The position numbers were made by a program, and so were the translations under genes. A DNA stretch of 64,000 nt, taken from NCBI GenBank assembly GCA_020721585.1, contig DYMK01000001.1, forward strand, positions 372,001-436,000. Direction: 5' to 3'. This DNA is from Sulfuricurvum sp. GTDB lineage: Bacteria; Campylobacterota; Campylobacteria; Campylobacterales; Sulfurimonadaceae. The notes beneath the pieces were generated by a model that was not told the origin of the DNA, did no database searches, and saw only the letters and a list, made by a program, of their open reading frames with translations. The first letter of the stretch is position 1. Every line of letters begins with the position of its first letter. Shown piece after piece: positions 52,583 through 61,855 of the stretch.

Positions 52583-53104
52583 TTATAATTTCACTTCCAC
52601 TTTAGAAGCGGCGCGTAAACTTTCGGTAGTTTTTCCCATATACGCTTTGAATTTTTCAATCTTAATCAACTGCATGATCTCCATTTTGGCTTTATCAAAA
52701 GGGATTGCTTTACCGTTTTGTTTGATTTTCTCTTTGTTGGCGGTGTAGAATTCTTTGGCTTCGGCTTCACTGACCGTAATCTTCGCCATTTGTTGTTTCA
52801 TCCACATATCCACCGCCAAATCATTTTTGAGTGCTGCGTAGGTCATTTGAAACTGAGGGGTACTTTGGATACCGCTTTTGAGGACAACACCACGGATAAG
52901 GGCTTGATTGACCAATTGATCGACCACTTGGCGTTTCATCTTGGGATCAAGTTTGTCAAACGTCGCTCCGGGGATCGCTTTAACGATAAGCGCGTTGGCA
53001 TCCGTACTGGTGATGGCTTGACCATTGACCACCGCAAGGGTAGTAGGGGCAGCCAACGCAAAGGTCACAGCAGTGGCGAGCATGAGGGGGATACGGTAGG
53101 TCAT
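52583..53104 (-). CDS. SurA-N-like periplasmic chaperone without a PPIase domain
   Basis: 173 residues from ATG at 53104. A signal peptide (MTYRIPLMLATAVTFALA) is followed by VVNGQAITSTDAN, the typical first strand of SurA/PrsA N-domains, then FDKLDPKMKRQVVDQLVNQAL. It lacks the parvulin isomerase domain and ends in helices like the C-terminal helix of SurA. It may act as a holdase for outer-membrane proteins. Convergent with moeA. Confidence 0.72.
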   Translation of the reverse strand: MTYRIPLMLATAVTFALAAPTTLAVVNGQAITSTDANALIVKAIPGATFDKLDPKMKRQVVDQLVNQALIRGVVLKSGIQSTPQFQMTYAALKNDLAVDMWMKQQMAKITVSEAEAKEFYTANKEKIKQNGKAIPFDKAKMEIMQLIKIEKFKAYMGKTTESLRAASKVEVKL

Positions 53105-53188
53105 ACGATTCCTTAGATAGGGGTTTTTAGGTGTGCCATTGTACCAAAAAAAAGCGATTGCACGGCAACGCGTGGTACAATGCGCCTT

Positions 53189-54424
53189 ATGAATACCATA
53201 GCCATTATTGGGGGTGGTGCCAGTGGAATGATGGCGGCGTTGATCGCTGTACGCGCTGGTGCTAACGTGACCCTGTATGAACACAATACCACCGTTGGGA
53301 AAAAAATATTAGCTTCGGGCAATGGACGATGCAACATTACCAATACTCGCATCACCCAAGAACATTATTATGGACTAGACCCCTCATTTGTCGAGTATCC
53401 CCTCTCCTGCCTCCCTTATGCGCGTTTTGAAACCTTTTGTGCTTCGCTGGGATTGCTTTTGGAGTGCAAAGAAGATGGGCGTTGCTACCCCTTTTCCCAA
53501 GAGGCCAAAACAGTCTTATGGGCATTTCAACGGGCATTGGAAGCCTCTAGCGTTAAGGTAGTGACCGATACCAACGTCACGGCTATCACCCACAAAAAAG
53601 GGTTCTTTACGGTGCATACCGACCACGAAAAACAAGGCGGTTTTAGTCACGTATTGATCGCTACGGGTTCACAAGCCGCCCCTCAGATGGGGGCAACGGG
53701 GGATGGATATGCGTTTGCCAAAGGGTTGGGGCATACGATTCATCCTACCTACCCGGCTTTGGTGCAACTCCATCTTAAAGAATCTACCCCCGCTAAAATG
53801 GCAGGGGTGCGGATGATGGCAAACGTGACCTTACGGGTGAAAGAGCAAGCCCTCACCACGGTCATGGGGGATATTCTTTTTACGGCGTATGGCATTTCGG
53901 GATTGGCGATTTTGGACATCAGTACCACCGCTTCGTTGGCATTGTCTCGCCAGCAACACGTCAGTATCACCCTTGAACTTTTGCCCCAATGGGATACGAC
54001 GAAACTTTCGCATGTACTAAAAACCCTGTGTGTGAATGCCCCCCAATTGACCCTTGAAGAAGCACTTTCTACCCTTCTACCGCTCAAAATCATTCCGCAT
54101 CTGCTCAAAACCATCACCATTCTCCCCGCCACTCCTGTGCGGAAGTTAGACCCAAAAATGGTCAAAAGGGTGGTCGAAGGGATCAAAAACTGGCGTTTTG
54201 AGGTGAGTGATACCCATGGATTTAAACACGCCGAAGCCAGTGGTGGAGGGGTAAGTACGGCAGAAGTAAACCCCAAAACCATGGAATCGCTTCGTCTCAA
54301 AGGTCTTTATTTTGCCGGAGAAGTGTTAGACATCGTGGGTCAACGCGGGGGGTATAATTTCCATTTTGCGTGGGCAAGCGGGATGATTGCGGGGGAAGCG
54401 ATGGCACGATCAAACGAAACTTAG
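53189..54424 (+). CDS. HI0933/YhiN-family flavoprotein
   Basis: 411 residues from ATG at 53189. The FAD-binding motif is IAIIGGGASGMMAALIAVRAG, in two parts around the GASG turn. Family signatures KKILASGNGRCNITN and the C-terminal GLYFAGEVLDIVGQRGGYNF and AWASG are intact. These flavoproteins are widespread and uncharacterised, probably NAD(P)/FAD oxidoreductases. Its upstream region (53105-53188) is divergent with the SurA-like gene. Confidence 0.9.
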   Translation: MNTIAIIGGGASGMMAALIAVRAGANVTLYEHNTTVGKKILASGNGRCNITNTRITQEHYYGLDPSFVEYPLSCLPYARFETFCASLGLLLECKEDGRCYPFSQEAKTVLWAFQRALEASSVKVVTDTNVTAITHKKGFFTVHTDHEKQGGFSHVLIATGSQAAPQMGATGDGYAFAKGLGHTIHPTYPALVQLHLKESTPAKMAGVRMMANVTLRVKEQALTTVMGDILFTAYGISGLAILDISTTASLALSRQQHVSITLELLPQWDTTKLSHVLKTLCVNAPQLTLEEALSTLLPLKIIPHLLKTITILPATPVRKLDPKMVKRVVEGIKNWRFEVSDTHGFKHAEASGGGVSTAEVNPKTMESLRLKGLYFAGEVLDIVGQRGGYNFHFAWASGMIAGEAMARSNET

Positions 54425-54496
54425 CTCAAAATTTCTTTCTCCTTTTAGCTGAGGGTTTGTATAATGAGCGAATATTTTATCGATTGAGGTGAATGG

Positions 54497-55912
54497 ATGG
54501 ACGCACATATTTGGATGGGATCACGTCAGATTGTGGCGCAAAAGTACAGTGAACGGGTCAGCCCTTATGATGGAAGAGTGGTCTCACGATTCGCACACTG
54601 TGACGTTCACGATGCCCATGATGCGTTGGTAATAGCCCAAAAAGCGGCTAAAAACAGTAAAAAAGTCCCATTGCATCAGCGGTGTGCGTGGTTGTTGGAC
54701 GTTGCAGCTCAACTTCGTGAACAACGAGAGGAATTCGCACACGTGTTGTGTGATGAAGTAGGCAAACCCATCACCTACGCGCGCATTGAAGTGGATCGCT
54801 GTATTGAGACCATTACCCTCTCTGCTGAGACGATGCGTACCGTGCATGGCGAGACGATCAATACCGACGCGATGGCAAGCGGACGCAAAGCGCATGCGTA
54901 TTGGCGCAGAGAAAGCGTTGGGGTGGTGGTGGCGATTACACCGTTTAACTTTCCCTTAAATTTGGTAGCGCATAAACTGGCTCCCGCGTTGGTAGCAGGC
55001 AATAGTGTTGTCCTCAAACCAACTCCCGAAGCCCCCTTGTGTGCCTACAAATTGGCGCAATTGTTTATCCAAAGCCCTTACGCCACCCCCGATGCGTTGA
55101 GCGTCGTCTATGGTGATGCGGAGGTGGGCAGTGCGTTGGTCAGTAGTGATATTCCCCGTGTGGTGAGTTTTACAGGTTCGGTCACAGTAGGCAACATCAT
55201 CACCAAAAATGCGGGGATCAAAAAAGTCTCCCTCGAATTGGGAGGCAATGCCGCGACGTTTATCGATGAGAGTGCCGATTTGGCGTATGCTGCTGCGCGA
55301 TGCGCTATGGGGGCGTTTGTCAATGCGGGGCAAGTGTGCATTTCGCTCCAACGAATCTATGTGGATAGTACCATTTATGACGCATTTGCCCACAAAATGG
55401 GAGAAGAAACCGCCAAACTGGTCGTAGGGTCACCCTACCATGCGGAGACGTTTTTAGGGCCACTCATTAACGATGAAGCTGCACTTCGGGCGATGAGTTG
55501 GGTTGAGAGTGCGATTGCACAGGGGGCGAAGGCCTTGACACCTCCCCGTGTGGAGGGGCGAATTTTTTATCCGTGTGTTATGACTGAGGTGACCGATTCG
55601 ATGAAAATTGTGTGTGAAGAGGTGTTTGCCCCCATTGTGAGTTTGGTACGGGTCAATGGTCTGAAAGAGGCGATTGAAAAGATGAATAATTCCCCATTCG
55701 GACTCCAATTTTCGGTTTTTACTAACAATCTTGCCCATGCGACGTACGCCATCGATGAGCTAGAAGCGGGGGGAGTGGTCATTAATGATATACCCACCTT
55801 GCGTTTCGATATTCAGCCCTACGGTGGGGTGAAACTCAGCGGTGTCGGGCGTGAGGGACCACGCTTTGCCATCGAAGAGTTTACCGAAATCAAATCGGTA
55901 GTCATTCTCTAA
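54497..55912 (+). CDS. NAD(P)-dependent aldehyde dehydrogenase
   Basis: 471 residues. Catalytic Cys is in NAGQVCISLQR (about residue 280) and the general base Glu in VSLELGGNAA. TPFNFPLNLVAHKLAPAL, FTGSVTVG and FGLQFSVFT are conserved. The family converts aldehydes to acids; motif FNFPLNLV and the short N-terminus resemble the lactaldehyde/phosphonate-type or GapN-like subgroups, but the substrate is unclear. GAGG lies 8 bp before the ATG. Single gene. Confidence 0.87.
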   Translation: MDAHIWMGSRQIVAQKYSERVSPYDGRVVSRFAHCDVHDAHDALVIAQKAAKNSKKVPLHQRCAWLLDVAAQLREQREEFAHVLCDEVGKPITYARIEVDRCIETITLSAETMRTVHGETINTDAMASGRKAHAYWRRESVGVVVAITPFNFPLNLVAHKLAPALVAGNSVVLKPTPEAPLCAYKLAQLFIQSPYATPDALSVVYGDAEVGSALVSSDIPRVVSFTGSVTVGNIITKNAGIKKVSLELGGNAATFIDESADLAYAAARCAMGAFVNAGQVCISLQRIYVDSTIYDAFAHKMGEETAKLVVGSPYHAETFLGPLINDEAALRAMSWVESAIAQGAKALTPPRVEGRIFYPCVMTEVTDSMKIVCEEVFAPIVSLVRVNGLKEAIEKMNNSPFGLQFSVFTNNLAHATYAIDELEAGGVVINDIPTLRFDIQPYGGVKLSGVGREGPRFAIEEFTEIKSVVIL

Positions 55913-55998
55913 AATTTCCGTTAAACACTTTCAATCATTTTAGTTAAGGCTATGTTAAAAGCGGGTAAAATAGAGGACTTTACCTTTAGGAGCAACCA

Positions 55999-56832
55999 TT
56001 GCGTTCATTGCTACTTTCATCCCTACTTCTCGCCTCTTTATGGGGTAGTCCTATCGGTGGTATTGCCATCATGGTTAAAAATGTCCCCATCACAATGTAC
56101 GACGTACACAAAGAGATGGAGCAAAGCAAGACCACGGCGCAACAAAGTGCCGATACCTTGATCCGAAAAAAACTTGAAGACCTCGAAGCCACCGAGAAAA
56201 AGATCACGGTCAGCCCCGCAGAAGTACAAGAGGAGATGGAGCGGATGGCAAAACAAAACAATCTCTCTATGGAAGCATTTTTAAGTACCATGCAAACGGC
56301 TCGTGGCTTGAGTGAAGCGACCCTCAAAGAAAAAATTTCCGACAACATCAAAGGGCAAAAGCTCTACAGTTCCATCGCGTTTGCCAAAATGGGACAACCC
56401 ACACCCGCAGAAGAGGCAGAGTATTATAAGCTTCATTTAGACGAATTTTCCCTTCCTGACCATTACCAAGTGGTCACGTACGTAGCCAATGCGCCCGAAG
56501 CGTTGCAAGCTAAGATGAATGATCCTCTCAGTACCAATCCCGAGGTCATTTCCAAAGAGGAGACCATCCCCTCCAAAGGGATTAATCCCCAACTCATCGG
56601 GCTTCTTAATAAAATCAAAGTGGGTAAATTTGGCCCCATTATCCCCAATGGGGAGAATAAATTCATGACATTTTACATGAAAGACAAACCCAACATGGTG
56701 ACCGAACCTTTGGATTCGGTGCGCGCGCAAGTGGATAATATGATCGTAGGGGAAAAACGGAACCAAGTTCTCAACGACCATTTCACCCGATTGCGTTTGA
56801 GTGCGGACATCAAAGTAATACGATTGCCCTAA
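55999..56832 (+). CDS. SurA/PpiD-type periplasmic folding factor
   Basis: 277 residues from TTG at 55999 (AGGAG upstream). The first 17 residues are a signal sequence (RSLLLSSLLLASLWGSP). The SurA-like N-domain (VKNVPITMYDVHKEME) has an inverted helix hairpin, and the C-terminal region SLPDHYQVVTYV with LLNKIKVGKFGPIIP resembles a parvulin-like fold, though the catalytic pattern of active isomerases is weak. It probably assists outer-membrane protein assembly, together with the 52.6-kb paralogue. Followed after 2 bp by the HD-domain gene. Confidence 0.78.
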   Translation: MRSLLLSSLLLASLWGSPIGGIAIMVKNVPITMYDVHKEMEQSKTTAQQSADTLIRKKLEDLEATEKKITVSPAEVQEEMERMAKQNNLSMEAFLSTMQTARGLSEATLKEKISDNIKGQKLYSSIAFAKMGQPTPAEEAEYYKLHLDEFSLPDHYQVVTYVANAPEALQAKMNDPLSTNPEVISKEETIPSKGINPQLIGLLNKIKVGKFGPIIPNGENKFMTFYMKDKPNMVTEPLDSVRAQVDNMIVGEKRNQVLNDHFTRLRLSADIKVIRLP

Positions 56833-56834
56833 AA

Positions 56835-57446
56835 ATGGATGATTTACAACAACGATTTGATCGCTTGTTGAAGAACGTATCTACCAAAAATAGCTCCCTT
56901 GTTTGGGAGGCTTTACACACAGCTTATCAAGAATCCCATCGACACTATCATACGTTGCACCATCTTGCAGAGTGTTTTACCCTCTTTGACCGTTATGGCT
57001 ATTTGGCACACAACCCTTTGGCGGTGGAGTGTGCGTTGTGGTTTCATGATGCTATTTATGACCCTAAAAAAAGCGATAATGAACACCAAAGTGCTTTGTT
57101 GGCAAAAAAGTGTTTGGAGAGACTCGGTGTCTTTGGAGATTTTCAACAAGAGGTTTGGGAGTTAATTCACGCAACCGCCCATCAGTATCCCCCTAAAAAC
57201 AACGATGAAGCCCTCATTATTGATATTGATTTGGGTATTTTGGGTGCATCTTCTGACCGCTTTTCCCAGTATGAACACCAAATTCGCGCCGAATATGGGT
57301 GGGTAGCGGAGTTGTTGTATCACGAAAAACGCCAAGAAGTGTTAGAACATCTGTACAATAAGGGGAATATCTATCATCATATTCCCATTAAAATGGATTT
57401 AGAGCCGTTGGCACACGCAAATATGCAACAGGCGTTAACATCGTAA
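56835..57446 (+). CDS. HD-domain metal-dependent phosphohydrolase (COG4339-like)
   Basis: 203 residues. HD-superfamily metal ligands are in HRHYHTLHHLAE, ALWFHDAIYDP, LIHATAHQYPP and IIDIDLGILGA. The short form and the RHYHTLHH start match the predicted metal-dependent HD hydrolase family. The substrate is unknown. It starts 2 bp behind the SurA-like gene and so is probably cotranscribed with it. Confidence 0.85.
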   Translation: MDDLQQRFDRLLKNVSTKNSSLVWEALHTAYQESHRHYHTLHHLAECFTLFDRYGYLAHNPLAVECALWFHDAIYDPKKSDNEHQSALLAKKCLERLGVFGDFQQEVWELIHATAHQYPPKNNDEALIIDIDLGILGASSDRFSQYEHQIRAEYGWVAELLYHEKRQEVLEHLYNKGNIYHHIPIKMDLEPLAHANMQQALTS

Positions 57447-57533
57447 CGCTGTATCAAAAAGCCGACGCGGTTTGGACATTCCTCAATACCCTACATAGCA
57501 CCCTACTTCCTAAACAAAAATAGCCAAAAACGT

Positions 57534-60377
57534 TTACCGCCCCCGTCGTGGGCGTTTGGAAGGAGGGGTTTTGGTAAACGTAGCACGCGTATCGCCGTCT
57601 TTGTTGTCGGTTCGCTTGGCATGGTTCAGGGCGTAAAAACAGCTTTGACAAATGCTAAATTCCGACCCTACCGCAAGGGGTTTTCCACACGTTTTACACC
57701 GTGGGACGAAGTGACTGTGTTTGAGCGAATTTTCGATAAAACGGTTTAACTCCCCTCGATACGCGCGCGCTTTTTCGCTATCGACGAAAAATTCCCCCAA
57801 CCGATACGACAACCACAGATACAAACTGATCTCTTTGATCTGATCTTCGGCATCTTGAAGCTCTTCGCTGGTTTGGGCGAACATTCCCCCATGACGCGGA
57901 GGGACGTAGGCGATGGGTTTGGCTTGGGAGAGGGCTTTAACGTACCGTTCAAACGACCCCATCACAATCGGCGAACGGGTGGAAAGGGGGGCAGTGGAGA
58001 GGATATATTTGGTCGCCATATCCAGTTCATAGCGGTCAACGATGGCGGCAGCTTCCCCCATCGATTCGAGGTTAATGGCACGAAAAGGTCCCTCAAAGGT
58101 CATATTATCGACAAAAAATTGGATAATAGCCCCCAACGATTGCTCTTGAAGGATGGTCGAGACCAGTTTGACGTGATCGAAATTTGCCATGACATTAAAA
58201 GGAATCTTAATGACATCGGCGGTTTTGGCAAACAACGGAGTAATTTTTTTGAGTACCTCAGGGGTTAATGCCCCGACAAACCCTCTCTCTTGAAATCCAT
58301 ACCGCCCTGCACGCCCTGCGATTTGGTGTACTTCGCTGGCGGTAAGGTCGCGTTGGTCTTGCCCATCGAACTTATCCGCTTTGGAAAAGAGCAGTGTTTT
58401 GATGGGGAGATTTAACCCCATGGCGATGGCATCGGTCGCAACCAAAATTTCGGTCTCCCCCTCACGGAAACGGCGTGCCTCTTCTCTGCGCACTTCAGGC
58501 CCTAGATTACCGTAGATGACACTGGTTTTATACTGTGCGGAGAGTTGTTGTTTGAGACGCAATACATTGGCACGGCTAAAGGCGATGATGGCGGTTTGGG
58601 GTTCGATGGCGGTAATGGGGGTGGCGTGTGTGAGGAGTTGGAGGGGATTTTTACGCTCAAACTGAACAATCTCCAGTGGCTCATTGAGGTAGTTTGCCAA
58701 GGCGACAATTGCCTCACGGGCATTGGGGGAACCGGTCATAATGACCACTTTGGCGGGCGCACCGATGATGGCATTTGCCCACGCCCACCCTCGATCACGA
58801 TCGCCGATCATCTGCACTTCATCGATGACGCACGTATCCACTTCGGTCTCAAAACTCACCATCTCGATGGTGGAGCTAATGTGGGTCGCATCCTCATCCA
58901 TGATCTGCTCTTCACCGGTAATCAACGACGCATTGATCCCATGCGCGCGTAAATCTTCGTACCCCTCCAATGCCAAAAGACGCAAGGGTGCCAGATAATA
59001 CCCCGTCTCGTTTTGGCGCAATTTTTCCATGGCGGTGTAGGTTTTTCCGCTGTTGGTGGGGCCTATGTGCAAGATGAGTTTACGACGCAGTGACCGTGCC
59101 AGAGGGAAGAGATTTTTAAAATCCCGTACGGTGCGTGCCAATAACGCTTGACGCTGTTTTTTGAGCAACTCCCCCGCAATACGACGTTCAAAGGCAAACA
59201 TTACCCGACGGGTGGTTTTGGTACCGATGTGCAGCGTCACTTCCAGTTGGGGTAAAAGGGACTCATAAACGATGGGATAGAGGGTCGCATCGTCCCATTG
59301 GAGCAATGTGGCACGGTCACGACACCCATTGACGAGGGTTTCAAGTTCACCCAAAAAGGTGCGTTCAATCTCCCCCCCTTGCGCATGAAACTGCTCATCG
59401 AAGACCAAATCCGCTTGATTCCAAATGAGTTGGGTGATCTCAGGATGGGAGAGCTGAAGATGGGCGGTATGGAGTAAAGGTTCACGCCGATGGGGGAGGG
59501 TGATGGCGTGCGGATACTCAATGAGTAGCTCATCTCTCACAAATTCAACCCCAATCGCCTGAGAGGGGAGGATCCGTTTGAGGGTCTCCATCGTGAGGGG
59601 ATAAAAGGTATGCGCAGAAGAAGGCGGTGCGCTTTTGAGGGCAAGGAGAATCTCCTCACGGGTGAGATAGCGGTGATGATCCAACGATAACGTCGCCAAA
59701 AAGGTGGTAATTTGACTCTGTTTTTGGGCAATAGCTTCCTCTTTGAGGGGGAGGATCTTAGGGGTCAGTTCCTCAACACTCCCCTCTTTGAGCCATTTTT
59801 CGTCGATTGAAACGGTTTTGAGGACATGAATTTTGGTAAACGACTCCTCCCCAATCGCGTACGTGATGGGGGCATAAAATTCCAACTGATCCCGATAGTC
59901 AAATTTCCCCTCTAACACGTTTTCAAGCTGTTCGCGTTTACGAACATAGCGGAGATACTCCAGTTTGGAGGCAATTTTATCAGGAGTGATTTTGCGGGTA
60001 CGAATATCCGCAAACGCCCCATGCAATGCCACGCGCTCTTCTCGGGTTAGGTTGAAAGATTCCAGTAATTCGTCGATCTTCTCTTCCCGTTCATGGGGTT
60101 TTTCACGCGGTTTGGGGTTGGGATAGAGTTTCCCATTGTGAGTGAAAAAATCGACAATCAGATGCCGATTATCCCCCTCCCCCTCCGACCATAACCGCCG
60201 AAACGCTTTAACCAATAGCTCTTTAGCGGTGGTGCCATCAAACACCCCCAACGTATGTGCCAACGCAATGAGCGTCTCTCGCTCGACCCGTTCAATCCCC
60301 TCATCAAACCCTTCATCGCCGAAAAAATGGCGGATGGTTTGGTTGAGTTTTATCATTTTTTTCTTTTTCTTTGCCAT
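57534..60377 (-). CDS. Suv3-like superfamily 2 RNA helicase with C-terminal zinc finger
   Basis: 947 residues from ATG at 60377 (MAKKKKKMIKLNQ). A long N-terminal region of about 450 residues is of unknown fold. The helicase core has Walker A LHIGPTNSGKTYTAMEKL, DExH-type box VIDEVQMIGD, SAT-like VIMTGSP, motif V LVATDAIAMGLNLP and motif VI VHQIAGRAGRYG. These are distinctive of SUV3, the helicase of the mitochondrial RNA degradosome. A C-terminal CKTCGKPLAVGSEFSICQSC zinc ribbon and a basic tail (PSKRPRRGR) follow. It may unwind RNA for decay. A Campylobacterota group of such proteins is known to me only as a family pattern. Confidence 0.85.
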   Translation of the reverse strand: MAKKKKKMIKLNQTIRHFFGDEGFDEGIERVERETLIALAHTLGVFDGTTAKELLVKAFRRLWSEGEGDNRHLIVDFFTHNGKLYPNPKPREKPHEREEKIDELLESFNLTREERVALHGAFADIRTRKITPDKIASKLEYLRYVRKREQLENVLEGKFDYRDQLEFYAPITYAIGEESFTKIHVLKTVSIDEKWLKEGSVEELTPKILPLKEEAIAQKQSQITTFLATLSLDHHRYLTREEILLALKSAPPSSAHTFYPLTMETLKRILPSQAIGVEFVRDELLIEYPHAITLPHRREPLLHTAHLQLSHPEITQLIWNQADLVFDEQFHAQGGEIERTFLGELETLVNGCRDRATLLQWDDATLYPIVYESLLPQLEVTLHIGTKTTRRVMFAFERRIAGELLKKQRQALLARTVRDFKNLFPLARSLRRKLILHIGPTNSGKTYTAMEKLRQNETGYYLAPLRLLALEGYEDLRAHGINASLITGEEQIMDEDATHISSTIEMVSFETEVDTCVIDEVQMIGDRDRGWAWANAIIGAPAKVVIMTGSPNAREAIVALANYLNEPLEIVQFERKNPLQLLTHATPITAIEPQTAIIAFSRANVLRLKQQLSAQYKTSVIYGNLGPEVRREEARRFREGETEILVATDAIAMGLNLPIKTLLFSKADKFDGQDQRDLTASEVHQIAGRAGRYGFQERGFVGALTPEVLKKITPLFAKTADVIKIPFNVMANFDHVKLVSTILQEQSLGAIIQFFVDNMTFEGPFRAINLESMGEAAAIVDRYELDMATKYILSTAPLSTRSPIVMGSFERYVKALSQAKPIAYVPPRHGGMFAQTSEELQDAEDQIKEISLYLWLSYRLGEFFVDSEKARAYRGELNRFIENSLKHSHFVPRCKTCGKPLAVGSEFSICQSCFYALNHAKRTDNKDGDTRATFTKTPPSKRPRRGR

Positions 60378-60483
60378 AGCGTAAGTGTAGCTAAAAATGC
60401 TAAATTGCCCCCGCTTTACGTTGGGTTTATCCAAATCTTACTACAATAAGGGGCTAAAAAAGATGCACTAGGAGAGTGAAAAA

Positions 60484-61056
60484 ATGAAACGTATGGGTAT
60501 GAAAAGCGCAGCAGCGTTGGTATTAGGTATGGTGATCACAGGATGTTTTCAACCTCAAGTAGACACAAAAGTGGATGTAAGTAAACAACCTGCAGCACAA
60601 CAAACGTTGACGCAAGTGAGTAAAGGGTCAGAATATACCGGTCTTGCACTACGATACAGAGATGGGCTAGGGGTGGAAAAAAACATCACCAAAGCGATGG
60701 AGTTGTTCAAAAAAGGGTGTGCGGATAAAGATCCCAATGCGTGTATCCATTTGGCCGCTATGGAAAAAGCAGCGGCAGCTGTCGTGGTCGCGCCTGTCGT
60801 GGTCGCCCCGGTTGTTACCCCAACAACACCTGTTGTGGTACCTTCTAATGTGAATCTCAATGATGTAAAATCCCTTCAATTGTATACCAAGTCGTGTGAC
60901 AAAGGGGTTGCCCGCGCATGCAGTAGCTTGGCACGTATGTATGAGATAGGGATTGGAACCACTGTGGATAAAGCCAAAGCCAAAGATTTGTACAAAAAAG
61001 GGTGTGATCTTAAATTATCTGCCGCGTGTAAAAACTACAATCGTCTAAGCAAATAA
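60484..61056 (+). CDS. Sel1-repeat lipoprotein
   Basis: 190 residues. Signal peptide and lipobox VITGC sit near residue 21. Two Sel1-like repeats have Cys pairs (MELFKKGCADKDPNACIHLA and LYTKSCDKGVARACSSLARM), as in Helicobacter Hcp proteins, where each pair forms a disulfide. Between them is a low-complexity Ala/Val/Pro stretch (VVVAPVVVAPVV), probably a flexible linker. AGGAGAG precedes the ATG. Ends at a strong terminator. Confidence 0.85.
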   Translation: MKRMGMKSAAALVLGMVITGCFQPQVDTKVDVSKQPAAQQTLTQVSKGSEYTGLALRYRDGLGVEKNITKAMELFKKGCADKDPNACIHLAAMEKAAAAVVVAPVVVAPVVTPTTPVVVPSNVNLNDVKSLQLYTKSCDKGVARACSSLARMYEIGIGTTVDKAKAKDLYKKGCDLKLSAACKNYNRLSK

Positions 61057-61068
61057 CACTTCCTCTCA

Positions 61069-61094
61069 AAGTCCCCTTTAGGGGGCTTTTTTTC
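61069..61094 (+). terminator. Rho-independent terminator after the Sel1 lipoprotein gene
   Basis: AAGTCCCC, loop TTTA, GGGGGCTT forms an eight-bp stem (one G-T pair) followed by a T tract of seven. It lies 12 bp after the stop codon. Confidence 0.85.
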
Positions 61095-61128
61095 CTCAAA
61101 TCTACGCGTCCTTCACCCTTAAAGCATT

Positions 61129-61791
61129 TCATGGTACGACTAAACGGTTCCATTGTTCCAAAAGTTCAGGGGTAAAATGGGAAGTTGAGACCGTTTTAAG
61201 CACGGCAATGGGAATCGCAAAATTGCCACTGGAAGATTCAATCATCACTTTATCGGTTGAGTCGCGAAACGGGGAAATTTTGGTAATGTTATACGCTTCC
61301 AATTGCGAAGAGACGATCTGAGGGGCATCTTTATACCGTTGTGCCAAAGGGAGTGAGACTGCGCGGTTCTCTTTGGGGATAGCGGTGGAATCGACCATCG
61401 GTTCAGGGGCTTTTGTTTCAGGCAGTACAGCAGGCGAAACTCTGGGTGGGAAGATGTCTGCACGGTAAGACGAAGTGGTTTTGGGATAGGTCGTTTTACG
61501 GTAATACGATCGTGGGGTGTAGCCACGTCGGCGCGAGGTACGATACGAGGTTGTTCCGCTGTTGAGTGTGGTTGTGGTAGCTTCTGGTATTGGGGCATTG
61601 TAATTGACCCTTACGGCATTCATGGAGTTATAATAGACCCTATCAATGGCAGAGGGGGTAATTGCTGCTGCTTGCATCCGATGTTCTGAATTGTAAAAAC
61701 GGGGAGGTTTAACAACGTGGTGAGACGTTCCCCCAAAAAGCAATTGACCTAGGATACTGCAACCTATAACCGTACGGGGTAAAAAATTCAC
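61129..61791 (-). CDS. Exported protein of unknown function
   Basis: 220 residues from GTG at 61791, which has GGGAG 4 bp in front. The first 20 residues are hydrophobic with an IGCS turn (VNFLPRTVIGCSILGQLL), perhaps a lipobox-like signal. The middle is Ser/Thr/Tyr/Arg-rich and of low complexity (TTTLNSGTTSYRTSRRRGY), and the C-terminus is a compact alpha-beta part. No family is recognised. It is divergent from the M15 peptidase gene (64-bp gap). Confidence 0.5.
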   Translation of the reverse strand: MNFLPRTVIGCSILGQLLFGGTSHHVVKPPRFYNSEHRMQAAAITPSAIDRVYYNSMNAVRVNYNAPIPEATTTTLNSGTTSYRTSRRRGYTPRSYYRKTTYPKTTSSYRADIFPPRVSPAVLPETKAPEPMVDSTAIPKENRAVSLPLAQRYKDAPQIVSSQLEAYNITKISPFRDSTDKVMIESSSGNFAIPIAVLKTVSTSHFTPELLEQWNRLVVP

Positions 61792-61855
61792 AAGCGACTC
61801 CCTTGAAAAATCAGCGTTAACGCAATGTGCTATACTATCAAAAAAAAGGAAAAAG

